Source: an uncultured Lachnospiraceae bacterium
GTDB taxonomy: Bacteria > Bacillota > Clostridia > Lachnospirales > Lachnospiraceae
Direction: 5' to 3'
Assembly (NCBI GenBank): GCA_910585345.1
Contig: CAJUDS010000001.1
Coordinates: 439,758 to 503,757 of the forward strand
DNA length: 64,000 bases
A program made the position numbers and the translations under genes. This document shows, in pieces, positions 44,567 to 54,442 of the stretch. The first letter of the stretch is position 1, and the number at the start of each line of letters is the position of its first letter. The notes under the pieces were generated by a model. The model worked only from the letters and a program-made list of their open reading frames with translations. It ran no database searches and had not been told where the DNA came from.

Positions 44567-45601
44567 CTAATAAATCAGCATCGCATCGCCAAAACTGAAA
44601 AATCTGTACTTTTCTTCCACCGCTTCCCTGTAAGCGGACAATACGGACTCCCGGCCTGCCAGCGCGGACACCAGCATCAACAGCGTCGACTGCGGCAGAT
44701 GGAAGTTGGTAATCAGGCCGTCAAGCACCCTGAAACGATAACCGGGATAAATAAAGATTTCCGTATTGCCGCATCCCGGCCGTACGATCCCATCCTCACC
44801 GGCTGCGCTTTCAACGGTGCGGCAGCTTGTGGTACCCACACAGATGATACGCCCGCCGCAGCGTTTTGTTTCATTAATCCGGTCCGCCGCCTCCTGCGTC
44901 ACTTGGTAGTATTCCGAATGCATGTGGTGTTCCCGCACATCCTCCACCTTCACGGGACGGAACGTTCCAAGTCCTACATGGAGCGTTACATAAGCGGTGG
45001 AAACGCCCTTTTCTTCGATGCTGCGCAGCAGCTTTGCCGTAAAGTGCAGTCCAGCCGTAGGCGCTGCCGCAGAACCCTCATATTTCGCATATACGGTCTG
45101 ATAACGGTTCTTATCCTGCAGTTTATGCGTAATATAAGGCGGCAGGGGCATCTCTCCAAGATTGTCTAAAATCTCCTCCCAGATACCATCATAAGAGAAG
45201 CGGAGCAGGCGGTTCCCCTCTTCTACGATATCCGTCACTTCTGCGCACAGCGCTCCGTCTCCAAAGACAAGCCGAACACCGGGCCGGACCTTTCTGCCAG
45301 GCCGGACAAGTGTCTCCCACACATCACGTTCCCGTCTCTTCAGCAGCAGCACTTCAATTACTGCTCCCGTTCCTTCTTTTACGCCGTAGAGTCTGGCCGG
45401 AATCACTTTTGTATTATTCAGTACAAGACAGTCTCCCGGCCGCAGCCAGGAGACAATTTCCCTGAATTGATGATGTTCCACCGCGCCGCTCCTCTTATCC
45501 AGTGTCAGCAGCCTCGAACTGCTCCGGTCTGCCAGCGGATCCTGTGCAATCAGTTCCTGTGGCAGAGCAAAGTCGTAATCTGATGTTTTGAATCCTTCCA
45601 T
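44567..45601 (-). CDS. queA: S-adenosylmethionine:tRNA ribosyltransferase-isomerase
   Basis: A 344-residue enzyme of queuosine synthesis that moves the ribosyl moiety of SAM onto preQ1 in tRNA. Conserved blocks are DYDFALPQELIAQDPLADRSSSRLL, NNTKVIPARLYG, GLHFTAKLL, HVGLGTFRPV and TNFHLPQSTLLMLVSA. Full length. No other queuosine genes are in the window. Confidence 0.95.
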   Translation of the reverse strand: MEGFKTSDYDFALPQELIAQDPLADRSSSRLLTLDKRSGAVEHHQFREIVSWLRPGDCLVLNNTKVIPARLYGVKEGTGAVIEVLLLKRRERDVWETLVRPGRKVRPGVRLVFGDGALCAEVTDIVEEGNRLLRFSYDGIWEEILDNLGEMPLPPYITHKLQDKNRYQTVYAKYEGSAAAPTAGLHFTAKLLRSIEEKGVSTAYVTLHVGLGTFRPVKVEDVREHHMHSEYYQVTQEAADRINETKRCGGRIICVGTTSCRTVESAAGEDGIVRPGCGNTEIFIYPGYRFRVLDGLITNFHLPQSTLLMLVSALAGRESVLSAYREAVEEKYRFFSFGDAMLIY

Positions 45602-45622
45602 GATTTCTCTTCTATCCCTGTT

Positions 45623-47050
45623 TTATTCCATGCCGTTGTATCTCAGAAAGGCCGCGTAGCCGCGCATTGTTTCATACACATCCGCCTTGCTTGTAGCCTC
45701 CCAGGGCGCGTGCATATTGAGTACTGCCACACCACTGTCAATTACCTGCATACCGTACAATGCCAGAATATAAGCAATCGTTCCCCCGCCGCCAAGATCC
45801 ACTTTGCCAAGTTCTGCTGTCTGAAAGCGCACCTTTTCTTTCTCAAAAATATTGCGGATATAAGCCAGGTATTCGGCGTTCGCGTCATTGGAACCGGATT
45901 TTCCTCTGGAACCTGTAAATTTATTAAACACCATACCATTTCCAAGATAAGCCACATTCTTTTTATCGAAACTGGAAGCATAAGAAGGATCAAAAGCGCT
46001 GCTCACATCCGAAGAAAGCATCGTAGACGCAGCCAGGCAGCGGCGCAGCGCCAGATCACTGTATCCGCCGCAAAGCGCTGTCAGCTCTGCCACACTGTTT
46101 TCAAAAAACTGCGAACGCATTCCGGTAGCGCCGACGCTGCCGATCTCTTCTTTGTCCACCAAAATACAACACGCAGTACGTTCCGGGCGGTCCAGTTCCA
46201 GCATCGCCTGCAGAGAAGCAAAAGCACAGACTCTGTCATCCTGCCCGTACGCCAGTATCATGCTGCGGTCAAACCCCGCCTCTCTTGCTCTGCCTGCCGG
46301 AACGACCTCCAGTTCCGCAGAAAGAAAATCCTCTTCCTCCATATCATACTCTTCTTTTAAGCGTTTCAGAATCCCTTCTTTTACCGGATCTGTCTCCTTC
46401 CCGGCATCCCGTTTCTCTTTACCGTCCACAGCGCCTTCTACTTTCAGCGGCCTGTTGCCTACGATGATGTCCAGCGCCTCTCCTTCAATCACTTTGCCTG
46501 CCTTTTTCTCCATCTGTTCGGCTGCCAGATGAATCAGCAAATCAGAAATAAAGAATACGGGATCATCGTCGTCTTCCCCGATTTTAATTTCAATTGTCGT
46601 ACCATCCTTTTTGACCACAACGCCATGCAGCGCAAGCGGAATCGTCACCCATTGGTACTTCTTGACGCCGCCGTAATAGTGCGTATCCAGATAGGCAAAA
46701 CCGCCGTCCTCATACAACGGATCCTGCTTCACATCCAGCCGGGGGGAATCCACGTGGGCGCCGAGAATATTCATGCCCTCTTCCAGAGAACGGCTGCCGA
46801 TATGGAACATCACAATGGATTTGTTCATGCAGACCGTGTACACTTTGTCACCTGCCTGCAGTTTTTTCTTTTCCCTGCGCAGAAGGGACAAATCGCGATA
46901 TCCCTTCTGCGTAATCCTGTTGACAATTGTGTCAATGCACTCTCTTTCTGTTTTTCCTTCATCCAGAAACTGCATATATTCTTTCGTAAAATCTTCCAAC
47001 TGCGCCAACTGGCCTGCGTCATAGGTTTCCCACACATTTTTCTTTTCCAT
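45623..47050 (-). CDS. M18-family aspartyl aminopeptidase-like protein
   Basis: 475 residues. The di-zinc M18 signature is visible in GAHVDSPRLDVK, the catalytic acidic region VDKEEIGSVGATGM and SSDVSSAFDPSYASSFDKK, plus a distal ligand in GGGGTIAY. It removes N-terminal acidic residues from peptides in the cytosol. I chose ATG 47050 (AAGGA upstream). A TTG directly before it is unnecessary. Confidence 0.9.
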   Translation of the reverse strand: MEKKNVWETYDAGQLAQLEDFTKEYMQFLDEGKTERECIDTIVNRITQKGYRDLSLLRREKKKLQAGDKVYTVCMNKSIVMFHIGSRSLEEGMNILGAHVDSPRLDVKQDPLYEDGGFAYLDTHYYGGVKKYQWVTIPLALHGVVVKKDGTTIEIKIGEDDDDPVFFISDLLIHLAAEQMEKKAGKVIEGEALDIIVGNRPLKVEGAVDGKEKRDAGKETDPVKEGILKRLKEEYDMEEEDFLSAELEVVPAGRAREAGFDRSMILAYGQDDRVCAFASLQAMLELDRPERTACCILVDKEEIGSVGATGMRSQFFENSVAELTALCGGYSDLALRRCLAASTMLSSDVSSAFDPSYASSFDKKNVAYLGNGMVFNKFTGSRGKSGSNDANAEYLAYIRNIFEKEKVRFQTAELGKVDLGGGGTIAYILALYGMQVIDSGVAVLNMHAPWEATSKADVYETMRGYAAFLRYNGME

Positions 47051-47070
47051 CAATTTTCCTTCTTTCCTGT

Positions 47071-49494
47071 CTACTTACGCAGCGCAATTCCCATACCTTC
47101 CAGACCGTTTAAGATTTTCTTCATGGCTGCCGATACATCGCCCTCCTCCAGGGTTCTGTCTTTGGCGCGGAAGGTAATGGAATATGCCACCGACTTAAAT
47201 CCTGCTTTAATCTGCGTTCCCTCATAAATATCAAACAGACGATAGCTTTCCAGAAGTCTGCCGCCTCTCTGTTCGATCATTGCCTCAATCTGTCCTACCA
47301 GAATTTCTCTTGGAACCACCATACTGATATCCCGGGTTACCGCCGGATATTTGGCAATCCCTGTATATTTCCTCTCGAAAGTAGCAAATTTCACGATTTC
47401 CGGCATATCCAGCACCGCAATGTATACTTTCGTACCGATTTCATAATGATCCGCCACCTGTGGATGCAGCTCTCCTAAAAATCCCACTTCCGTATTTTCG
47501 TACCGGATCAGCGCCTGGCGTCCCGGATGCAGGAAAGGTCTGCCTGCCTTAGGATCATACTGGATATGTCCGGTCATGCCTACGCTCGTAAAAAATTCCT
47601 CGACTACGCCTTTCATCACATAGAAATCGCCTTCGCCATACATCCCCAGCGTAAACTGCATTCTCTCATCCGGCAGCTCTGTGACCGGAATCTGCCGCGG
47701 CAGATAAATATTTCCCAGTTCATACAGTCTCACATCCTTATTTCTCCGGTTGTAATTTGTGGCAAGAGACGTAAGGATCCCGTTGAGAGACGTGGTCCGC
47801 ATCACCGAAAAGTCTTCCCCCAGTGGATTGGCAATTTTTACTGTCCGGCGCAGCTCACTGTCCGCGGGAAGCAGCAGTTTGTCAAATACTTTCGGGCTCT
47901 CAAAAGAATAACTCATCCCCTGGGAAAAGCCGCAGTACTGCGCAATATCCCTTGCCTTCTGCTCCACGCGCAGTTTAAATGGCAGCTTGCCCGTCGTCGC
48001 CTCCCCGCTCGGCAGTGTCGTTGGGATTTTGTCATATCCATAAAATCTGGCGACCTCCTCCGCAATATCCGCAAATCCCACAAGATCCTGCCGAAACGAA
48101 GGAATGACCAGTACATTTTTATCTTTCCGGTATTCTATTTCCAGCTTCTCAAAAATACGCAGCATTTCCTGCGCAGGAACATCTGTTCCCAGTAATTTGT
48201 TAACGCGCGCAGGATCAAACGGAATTTCCCGCAGAGGCGGAACAGATACGCACGCATCCGCCATGCCTCCTATTACCCTGCCGCAGCCAAGCTCCTCGAT
48301 CAACTGACAAGCGCGGTTAATGGCCGCTTCCGCATTGCGGGGATCCAGCCCTTTTTCGAATATCCCCGAAGCATCCGTCCGCAGCCCGATCCGTTTTGCC
48401 GATTTCCTGATATTCGGTCCGTGAAAAGTCGCCGCTTCAAACAGAACAGTCTTCACATCATCCGTAATCTTGGAATTCTCTCCGCCCATAATGCCCGCAA
48501 TCCCAATTTCCTTTTCCGCATCACAGATCATCAGCACTTCGGAATCCAGTTTTCTGATCTGTCCGTCCAATGTCTGAAATACATCGCCGTCCTTTGCGCG
48601 GCGCACGATGATTTTGTGTCCCGCCACCTGGTCCAGATCATAGGCATGCATAGGCTGCCCATATTCTTCCATTACATAGTTGGTAATATCCACCAGGTTA
48701 TTAATGGGACGGATGCCGCTGGCTGCCAGCCTTCTCTGCATCCATTTCGGCGAAGGCGCTATTTTAATATCCGTGCACACCCTGCCGCAGTAACGGCTGC
48801 ACAAATCCGGATCCTGCACTTCTACGCTGACGTAATCTTCCACATTGCCCGTTTCCTCTTTGATCTCTGTTACCGGAGGAACAAAACGTTTGCCGAAAGT
48901 AGCCGCCGCTTCACGGGCAATGCCAAGCACACTGTAACAGTCTACACGGTTTGACGTAATTTCATATTCAAAGACCGTATCCCGCAGTCCAAGCGCCTCC
49001 ACTGCGTCCGCTCCGACCTGCGCATCCTCCGGGAAAATATAAATGCCGTTCTCCGGCGCTTCCGGATACATCTCCCTGTTCGAACCCAGTTCTTCAATCG
49101 AACACATCATGCCATTGGAAGGAACCCCCCTGAGCTTTCCGGCTTTGATCACAATACCGTCTTCCGGCAGCGGTCCGTCACTGTGCGCGCTTCCCGCCAC
49201 CCTGCCGCCGTCCAGTACCACAGGCACTTTATCTCCTTCCCTTACATTCGGCGCACCGGTAACGATCTGTATGGTTTTACCGCCAATATCAACCTGGCAG
49301 ACGATCAGTTTGTCTGCATCCGGATGCTTTTCTATGTTCAGAATTTGTCCGATCACAATCCGTTCCAGATTTTTGTCCGCCCTTTCGAATCCTTCTACTT
49401 TTGTACCGGAAAGAGTCATTGCATCACAATATTCCTGATCCGTGCAGGAAAGCTCCGGTACATATGCCTTGACCCAAGATAACGCTGTATTCAT
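47071..49494 (-). CDS. pheT: Phenylalanyl-tRNA synthetase beta subunit
   Basis: 807 residues: N-terminal OB-fold tRNA-binding domain (VIGQILNIEKHPDADKLIVCQVDIG), B3/B4 editing domain (near KLRGVPSNGMMCS), B5 domain and a C-terminal anticodon-binding ferredoxin fold (KYPAVTRDISMVV). It pairs with PheS as an alpha2beta2 enzyme. It is co-transcribed with pheS under T-box control. Confidence 0.95.
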   Translation of the reverse strand: MNTALSWVKAYVPELSCTDQEYCDAMTLSGTKVEGFERADKNLERIVIGQILNIEKHPDADKLIVCQVDIGGKTIQIVTGAPNVREGDKVPVVLDGGRVAGSAHSDGPLPEDGIVIKAGKLRGVPSNGMMCSIEELGSNREMYPEAPENGIYIFPEDAQVGADAVEALGLRDTVFEYEITSNRVDCYSVLGIAREAAATFGKRFVPPVTEIKEETGNVEDYVSVEVQDPDLCSRYCGRVCTDIKIAPSPKWMQRRLAASGIRPINNLVDITNYVMEEYGQPMHAYDLDQVAGHKIIVRRAKDGDVFQTLDGQIRKLDSEVLMICDAEKEIGIAGIMGGENSKITDDVKTVLFEAATFHGPNIRKSAKRIGLRTDASGIFEKGLDPRNAEAAINRACQLIEELGCGRVIGGMADACVSVPPLREIPFDPARVNKLLGTDVPAQEMLRIFEKLEIEYRKDKNVLVIPSFRQDLVGFADIAEEVARFYGYDKIPTTLPSGEATTGKLPFKLRVEQKARDIAQYCGFSQGMSYSFESPKVFDKLLLPADSELRRTVKIANPLGEDFSVMRTTSLNGILTSLATNYNRRNKDVRLYELGNIYLPRQIPVTELPDERMQFTLGMYGEGDFYVMKGVVEEFFTSVGMTGHIQYDPKAGRPFLHPGRQALIRYENTEVGFLGELHPQVADHYEIGTKVYIAVLDMPEIVKFATFERKYTGIAKYPAVTRDISMVVPREILVGQIEAMIEQRGGRLLESYRLFDIYEGTQIKAGFKSVAYSITFRAKDRTLEEGDVSAAMKKILNGLEGMGIALRK

Positions 49495-49532
49495 AGTATT
49501 TTCTCCTTTTCTGATCTTATGCTGTGCTTCTC

Positions 49533-50552
49533 TCAGAACTGCTTCAGAAAACGAATGTCGTTCTCATAAAGCAGACGCATATCGTCAATTTCATATTTCA
49601 GCAGAGAAATTCTCTCCAGACCGATACCAAATGCAAAGCCCGTATATTCCTCCGGGTCAATGCCGCACATCTCAAATACATGGGGATGTACCATACCGCA
49701 GCCAAGGATTTCAATCCAGCCGCTTCCTTTACAGAAACGGCAGCCGGCGCCTTTGCATTTGAAACAGCTTACATCCACTTCCGCGCTTGGCTCCGTAAAC
49801 GGGAAATGATGCGGTCTGAATTTTACTTTCGTATCCTCGCCGAACAGCTCTTTTGCAAACTCCGCAAGCGTGCCTTTCAAATCGGCAAACGTAATATTTT
49901 TATCTACCACAAGGCCTTCAATCTGATGGAACGACGGAGAATGGGTGGCGTCCACCTCGTCCGAACGGAACACTCTGCCTGGCGCAATCATACGGATCGG
50001 CAGCTTCCCCTTCTCCATCACCCGGGCCTGTACCGGAGATGTCTGCGTACGCAGCAGAATATCGCCGCTCACATAAAAAGTATCCTGCTCATCCCGTGCC
50101 GGATGGTCCGCGGGAATATTCAATGCCTCAAAATTATAATAATCCGTTTCCACCTCAGGCCCTTCCACAACTTCATATCCCATGCCGATAAAAATCCGCT
50201 CTACCTCTTCCAGGGCAATCGTAATGGGATGTCTGTGCCCGACACTGTTTTTTTTCGCGGGAAGCGTGACGTCAATAATTTCCTCCTTCATCTTTTCTTC
50301 CCGAATGATCTGCTCCATTTTCTTTCTGGCGCCATCCAGCACCGTTTCAATCTCCTGCCTTGTCTCGTTGACAAGCTGTCCCACTTTGGGTCTGTCCTCG
50401 GGCGCTATATCCTTCATCCCTTTCAACAATGCGGTAAGCGCGCCCTTTTTCCCTAAAATGTTCACTCTCACGTCATTCAGCGCATCCGGCGCTCCCGCCT
50501 CCCGGATCTGCTTCAATGCCTCTTCTTTGATCTGTTTTAATTTCTCTTTCAT
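49533..50552 (-). CDS. pheS: Phenylalanyl-tRNA synthetase alpha subunit
   Basis: A 339-residue class II catalytic subunit with an N-terminal coiled coil. Motif 2 region is DATHSPSFHQIEGLVVD and motif 3 is TGFAFGIGLERISLLKY. A CX2C...C segment (CFKCKGAGCRFCKGSGW) lies in between. The start codon follows the T-box leader. Confidence 0.95.
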   Translation of the reverse strand: MKEKLKQIKEEALKQIREAGAPDALNDVRVNILGKKGALTALLKGMKDIAPEDRPKVGQLVNETRQEIETVLDGARKKMEQIIREEKMKEEIIDVTLPAKKNSVGHRHPITIALEEVERIFIGMGYEVVEGPEVETDYYNFEALNIPADHPARDEQDTFYVSGDILLRTQTSPVQARVMEKGKLPIRMIAPGRVFRSDEVDATHSPSFHQIEGLVVDKNITFADLKGTLAEFAKELFGEDTKVKFRPHHFPFTEPSAEVDVSCFKCKGAGCRFCKGSGWIEILGCGMVHPHVFEMCGIDPEEYTGFAFGIGLERISLLKYEIDDMRLLYENDIRFLKQF

Positions 50553-50587
50553 AGCTCTCTCCTTCTATTTTTCCCGCCATAACAAAA

Positions 50588-50895
50588 TCCCCTGCATATT
50601 TCTATGCAAGGGACGAAATGCTCCGCGGTACCACCCATGTTCCTGCCTGCGGCAGGCTCTCAATGCGCGTAACGTGCGCCCGCGTCCTGCCCTACTCACA
50701 GCCTGCTGCGCCGTTTTCCGCCAGGCGGCTCCGGTGAGAAATTCGGAAATACATCTGCACTTAAAGAAGCTCTCAGCCGACGACTTCTTCTCTCTGAAAG
50801 AAAATGTATTCTTACTGACACCATCCATGCCTTTTCCATACTCGAACAGATTTCCCGCGCCGCCCATAGGGCATACGCTATCAAATAAAATCTGA
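50588..50895 (-). promoter_or_regulatory. T-box leader of pheST
   Basis: The minus-strand leader of about 310 nt contains the canonical T-box core TGGGTGGTACCGCG (50626-50639). The intrinsic terminator stem CCCTTGCATA/TATGCAGGGG (50588-50612) lies just before pheS. Uncharged tRNA would favour the antiterminator. Phe specificity is inferred from the genes. I could not place the specifier codon with certainty. Confidence 0.9.
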
Positions 50896-50900
50896 TTTTT

Positions 50901-50929
50901 ATTGTAACGGCATTGCAACAGATTGTCAA
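50901..50929 (-). promoter_or_regulatory. Promoter of the pheST T-box transcript
   Basis: TTGACA (50924-50929), 17-bp spacer, TACAAT (50901-50906) on the minus strand. Confidence 0.75.
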
Positions 50930-50982
50930 ATATTATTTTGGCATACACGCGGACAAACGCATAAATGATATTTTGTGAACTT

Positions 50983-51837
50983 TCATGCATCTGCCTGCTT
51001 TGCCGCATGACGCTTCCTGTGCAGATATTCCATTGCCGGCCGCAGATAACAATTGATATTGGCTCCCACCAGCAAAAGATACATACAGAAATACAGCCAG
51101 AGCATAACAATGATAATCGTTGTGAGGTTCCCGTACATATTAAAACCATTAAACGCTTCCACATAAATAGAAAATCCCCACGAAAACACACTCCAGGCCA
51201 CGGCGGCAAACAAAGCGCCCGGAATCTGGTAGCGCAGGCAGGTCCGCACTCTCGGCACATATGTATAAAGCACCGCAAATACCAGTGTCAGAATCAGCCA
51301 CACCGGAATAAAACGAAACTGCATAAACGTCTGCACAAGCAGTCCCAGACGCGGCATTCTGCGCAAAAACAGTTCCGTAAACTGGTTGCCGAATACGAGA
51401 ATCACAAGGGCAAGTATCATACAGGCCAGCATCAGCACCGTATACAGGCAGGCTTCTATCCGCAGCAGTATATAATTGCGCTGCTCTGTCACACCATTTA
51501 CCGCATTCAGCCCCCGCATCAGCGCAAGCATCCCCTTTGCGGAAATCCATACCAGCATAACAACCGCCGCCGAGAGCACGCCCGCTGATTTATCATATAC
51601 TTCCCCGACCAGATACACCATCAGGCCGTCCGCCGAATGCGGCGTCATATCCACCATAAACTGCATTAACATAGATTCCGTCACCGGCGTATACGGCAAA
51701 ATGGCGCAGACCAGCATCAAAAGCGGAATCATCGACAGAAACAGAAAAAAAGCCGTGCTCGCCGCATGGGCGCTTACATTATCCTGTGAAACTTTTCTTG
51801 CAAAATTACGCGCTATTTCATACATTTTATACCACAT
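50983..51837 (-). CDS. YihY/BrkB-family membrane protein
   Basis: 284 residues with six transmembrane helices. The N-terminal family motif VSAHAASTAFFLFLSMIPLL is present, and YVPRVRTCLRYQIPGALFAAVAW lies near the end. The family (UPF0761) has unproven function despite old RNase BN labels. ATG 51837 gives better spacing to GGAG than the adjoining ATG at 51840. Confidence 0.85.
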   Translation of the reverse strand: MWYKMYEIARNFARKVSQDNVSAHAASTAFFLFLSMIPLLMLVCAILPYTPVTESMLMQFMVDMTPHSADGLMVYLVGEVYDKSAGVLSAAVVMLVWISAKGMLALMRGLNAVNGVTEQRNYILLRIEACLYTVLMLACMILALVILVFGNQFTELFLRRMPRLGLLVQTFMQFRFIPVWLILTLVFAVLYTYVPRVRTCLRYQIPGALFAAVAWSVFSWGFSIYVEAFNGFNMYGNLTTIIIVMLWLYFCMYLLLVGANINCYLRPAMEYLHRKRHAAKQADA

Positions 51838-51876
51838 CATTTTCTCCGCTGACCGGCCGCCCCTGTCGTATCCTTC

Positions 51877-53976
51877 TCAATACATTTTTTCCAGACGGCT
51901 GCCCTCATAAAAAAAGGATAATATCTGCTCCTGTGTCATACCGGCAAGCGCCATGTTTTTCGCGCCGTTCTGACTCATGCCGATTCCATGCCCATAGCCG
52001 CCTCCCGATATGCTATATCCTATCACATCCCCATTTTCTTTGCCAGTCGTAATCACCAGAAATGCACTTGGAAGCAGCATAGGAGACGCGCTCTCACTCC
52101 CGTCCCCGCGGATCACCGGATGCTGCCCGTTATTAAGAATGTACCGGATATTATATTCCGTCTGCACCAGATATGTTCCTTCGCTCCCTTCTATCCGCAG
52201 ACCGGCTGCATTTCCGCCTGCATTCCTCTCCACAATGTCCAGTTCTCTCAGGACGCCTATTTTCCCCACAGATTGGCTTACATACCCCGCATCGTCCGTC
52301 TCTGTCAAAATAAACTGCGGCTGCAGTGCGTATCGGTCCGCCAGCCGCCGCTCCATTTCCCCGATATCTATCTCGTCTACAATATATTTCCAGCGATACC
52401 ACGCCTCACCGCTCTCAAAATAATCAGGCTGTCCCTGCGCAATAAACTGTGCAAATACCGCCTCCTGCCGCATCTCTTCCGGCGTCGGATATCCGCCCTC
52501 CTTTGCTGCTTTGGGCGCATCCCCGGCCTCCTCCTGCTCTCCTTGGGAAGATTCCGCCGCACTGCCGCTTATCGCCCTGGCACACAAATAAGGAACCGTT
52601 TCCGAATCCGCCCCGTTCCAAGCCCGGGTATCCGTGCCGTACCCGCAGGATGTCGAATAGTAATACGCATCCACAGGCTCGTTTCCATATAGCAAAAGCT
52701 CTCCTTTGGTGGCTTTCACCGCGGCAGTTGTCTCCGCCTTCTCCGTCGTATTGCCATATACCTGAAAGGCGGTACTGTCGTCCACATGCGCCCCCAGTTC
52801 CGGCAGCCCGGCTTTTTCCATATTGCGGTAAGCATACGTCCTCGCGCAGACAGCCTGTGCCTTAAGACTCTCCGGTGGATAAGAGGCGGGCATTTCACTG
52901 GGTACAACCGCATAGAGGTACTCTTCCAACAGCAGCTCATTGATGACGACAAGTCCTTCCCCCGTCTTTATGATTTCCAGACTGCCCCTGTAATCCGTAC
53001 GCTCCCGCGCTCTCTGAATAGACTGCAACAACATTTTTCCCGTATTAGCCGACAGACTGACAACGATCCGTTCCGTCTCCGCAAACCAGGGACTCTCCGG
53101 CGCAATCACTACACTCTCTCCGGCAGCATACTCCTGCACTTTTTCTCCATATTGCAGTGTATATCCACAGTCCGCTGACAAAGCCACCTGATCGTGATAA
53201 CGGCCTCCATAATTTCCGCTCTGCAGCAGTACACGGATTGTCTCCATATTCTCTTCCGAACTGACAAGGCAGGCGCATATCTTCCCATCTTCTAACACAT
53301 AATCCGTATTCTCATAACCGATCGGCAGATCCCGTAAAGCAATCTCCTGCAGATCACCGTACAGACGGTACGCCTTTACTTCCTGCGCCAGGGGAAACTC
53401 CTTACCAGACAGACTGATCGTGGTATCCGTCACACGAAGAAGCTTCCCTGTCGTCTTCTCCTTTTTAAAGCGACAGTCCACCGCGCCGTCTTTCAGCACA
53501 ATATCCGCCACCTGTTCCCGGTTTTCCGCCTCCGTCCGAAACGGCACATAGAAACTGACCCCTGACATAAAACAGAGAATACGCGCTTCCTCCACCTCGC
53601 TGACCCAAAGATTGGAAAGCGTTATCTCTTCTTGTGTCCCGCGCTCCACAACTTCCAGAATCGTATCTTCCCTGATATAAGCCGTTACCTGTCTGTAGAG
53701 AGCTGTCTCCACTTCTTCGGACTCATATGTATACATGCCGTCCGTCGTCAGCACAACAGCGGACTGCTGCCCGTCCGCTCCTTCTTTGATTAAATCCCCG
53801 TATGCCAGCAGCATAATCTGTATCTTCTCTATACTTTCATCCGCCTCATACTGCTTAAGGCGCGCCTCTTTCTCATAATCAATCCCCGGCTCCCGCCGTC
53901 CCGCCATAAAACAAAATAACATAAGCCCCGCTATCACCAGAAGGGCTTTCAGCCACATACGCGCTCTCTTCTCCAT
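51877..53976 (-). CDS. SpoIID/LytB-domain protein
   Basis: 699 residues. An N-terminal membrane anchor (WLKALLVIAGLMLFCFMAG) precedes a long beta-rich extracellular region (about 30-330). The SpoIID/LytB domain follows: ELLLEEYLYAVVPSEMPASYPPESLKAQAVCARTY, AYYYSTSCGYGT and the C-terminal GGGYGHGIGMSQNGA. SpoIID is a lytic transglycosylase of engulfment. This protein is twice as long and has an acidic insertion (about 475-510), so it may be a SpoIID-like wall enzyme rather than the sporulation one. No spoIIQ or spoIIID is adjacent. Confidence 0.83.
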   Translation of the reverse strand: MEKRARMWLKALLVIAGLMLFCFMAGRREPGIDYEKEARLKQYEADESIEKIQIMLLAYGDLIKEGADGQQSAVVLTTDGMYTYESEEVETALYRQVTAYIREDTILEVVERGTQEEITLSNLWVSEVEEARILCFMSGVSFYVPFRTEAENREQVADIVLKDGAVDCRFKKEKTTGKLLRVTDTTISLSGKEFPLAQEVKAYRLYGDLQEIALRDLPIGYENTDYVLEDGKICACLVSSEENMETIRVLLQSGNYGGRYHDQVALSADCGYTLQYGEKVQEYAAGESVVIAPESPWFAETERIVVSLSANTGKMLLQSIQRARERTDYRGSLEIIKTGEGLVVINELLLEEYLYAVVPSEMPASYPPESLKAQAVCARTYAYRNMEKAGLPELGAHVDDSTAFQVYGNTTEKAETTAAVKATKGELLLYGNEPVDAYYYSTSCGYGTDTRAWNGADSETVPYLCARAISGSAAESSQGEQEEAGDAPKAAKEGGYPTPEEMRQEAVFAQFIAQGQPDYFESGEAWYRWKYIVDEIDIGEMERRLADRYALQPQFILTETDDAGYVSQSVGKIGVLRELDIVERNAGGNAAGLRIEGSEGTYLVQTEYNIRYILNNGQHPVIRGDGSESASPMLLPSAFLVITTGKENGDVIGYSISGGGYGHGIGMSQNGAKNMALAGMTQEQILSFFYEGSRLEKMY

Positions 53977-54079
53977 ACCGCCTCCGCCAGTTGCTGTCCG
54001 CAAAATTTCTTATCATGTTCCTGCCGCCCGTCCGCTTTTGCTGACATATTTCCTTTGGGCACCCGTGCATCGTTCATTT

Positions 54080-54212
54080 GCGCGTCCCGCGCGCCGCTTT
54101 AGCGGCATAATTCATCTGCGCGCCCATGCGCTATCGAGTAGGGCGCTCTTTCCCTACTCGCGCGCGTCCCGCGCGCCGCCTTAGCGGCATAATTCATCTG
54201 CGCGGGTCTGCG
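54080..54212. repeat. Repeat D, copies 1 and 2
   Basis: Two direct copies (54080-54122, 54162-54212; period 82 bp) of a GC-rich unit, GCGCGTCCCGCGCGCCGC.TTAGCGGCATAATTCATCTGCGCG. They are separated by a hairpin GAGTAGGG...CCCTACTC. A diverged third copy with an equivalent hairpin is at 60154-60232. There is no gene here. Confidence 0.8.
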
Positions 54213-54218
54213 AATAAA

Positions 54219-54248
54219 AAAGGCAGCCGCTGCTTTGCGGCTGCCTTT
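54219..54248 (-). terminator. Terminator of the candidate 6S RNA
   Basis: On the minus strand, AAAGGCAGCCGC / GCGGCTGCCTTT closes a 6-nt loop and continues into TTTTTA. Confidence 0.8.
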
Positions 54249-54437
54249 ATCTTCAGTGTCCTCAAAATGTGGTTCCTGTCTTTTGACTCCTAGCTGACGC
54301 CAGGTGGGTGACCGCAGCACGGATGCCTGTCTTCCTCTGCACAATGAAGGCCTGACATTAGTCCGGCGATATAGGAATCCCGTTTAAAGTAAATGTAGGT
54401 TCAAAAATAACAAGAATTTTATCCACATCTGAGGTTA
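54249..54437 (-). ncRNA. ssrS: Candidate 6S RNA
   Basis: A non-coding unit of about 190 nt with its own promoter and terminator. As RNA the ends pair (CCTCA..TGTGG with CCACA..TGAGG), then TTCTTGT with ACAGGAA. A large asymmetric bubble follows (about 30 nt against 8), then GATTCCTA with TAGGAGTC and CGCC with GGCG toward an apical stem-loop. A long irregular hairpin with one central open bubble is the 6S architecture that mimics an open promoter and binds RNA polymerase. No ORF is plausible. Identification rests on hand folding. Confidence 0.55.
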
Positions 54438-54442
54438 CCTAC

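Noticed and set aside
51988..52692. Plus-strand ORF of 234 codons
   Set aside because: Antisense to the SpoIID/LytB gene, with no homology or ribosome binding site.
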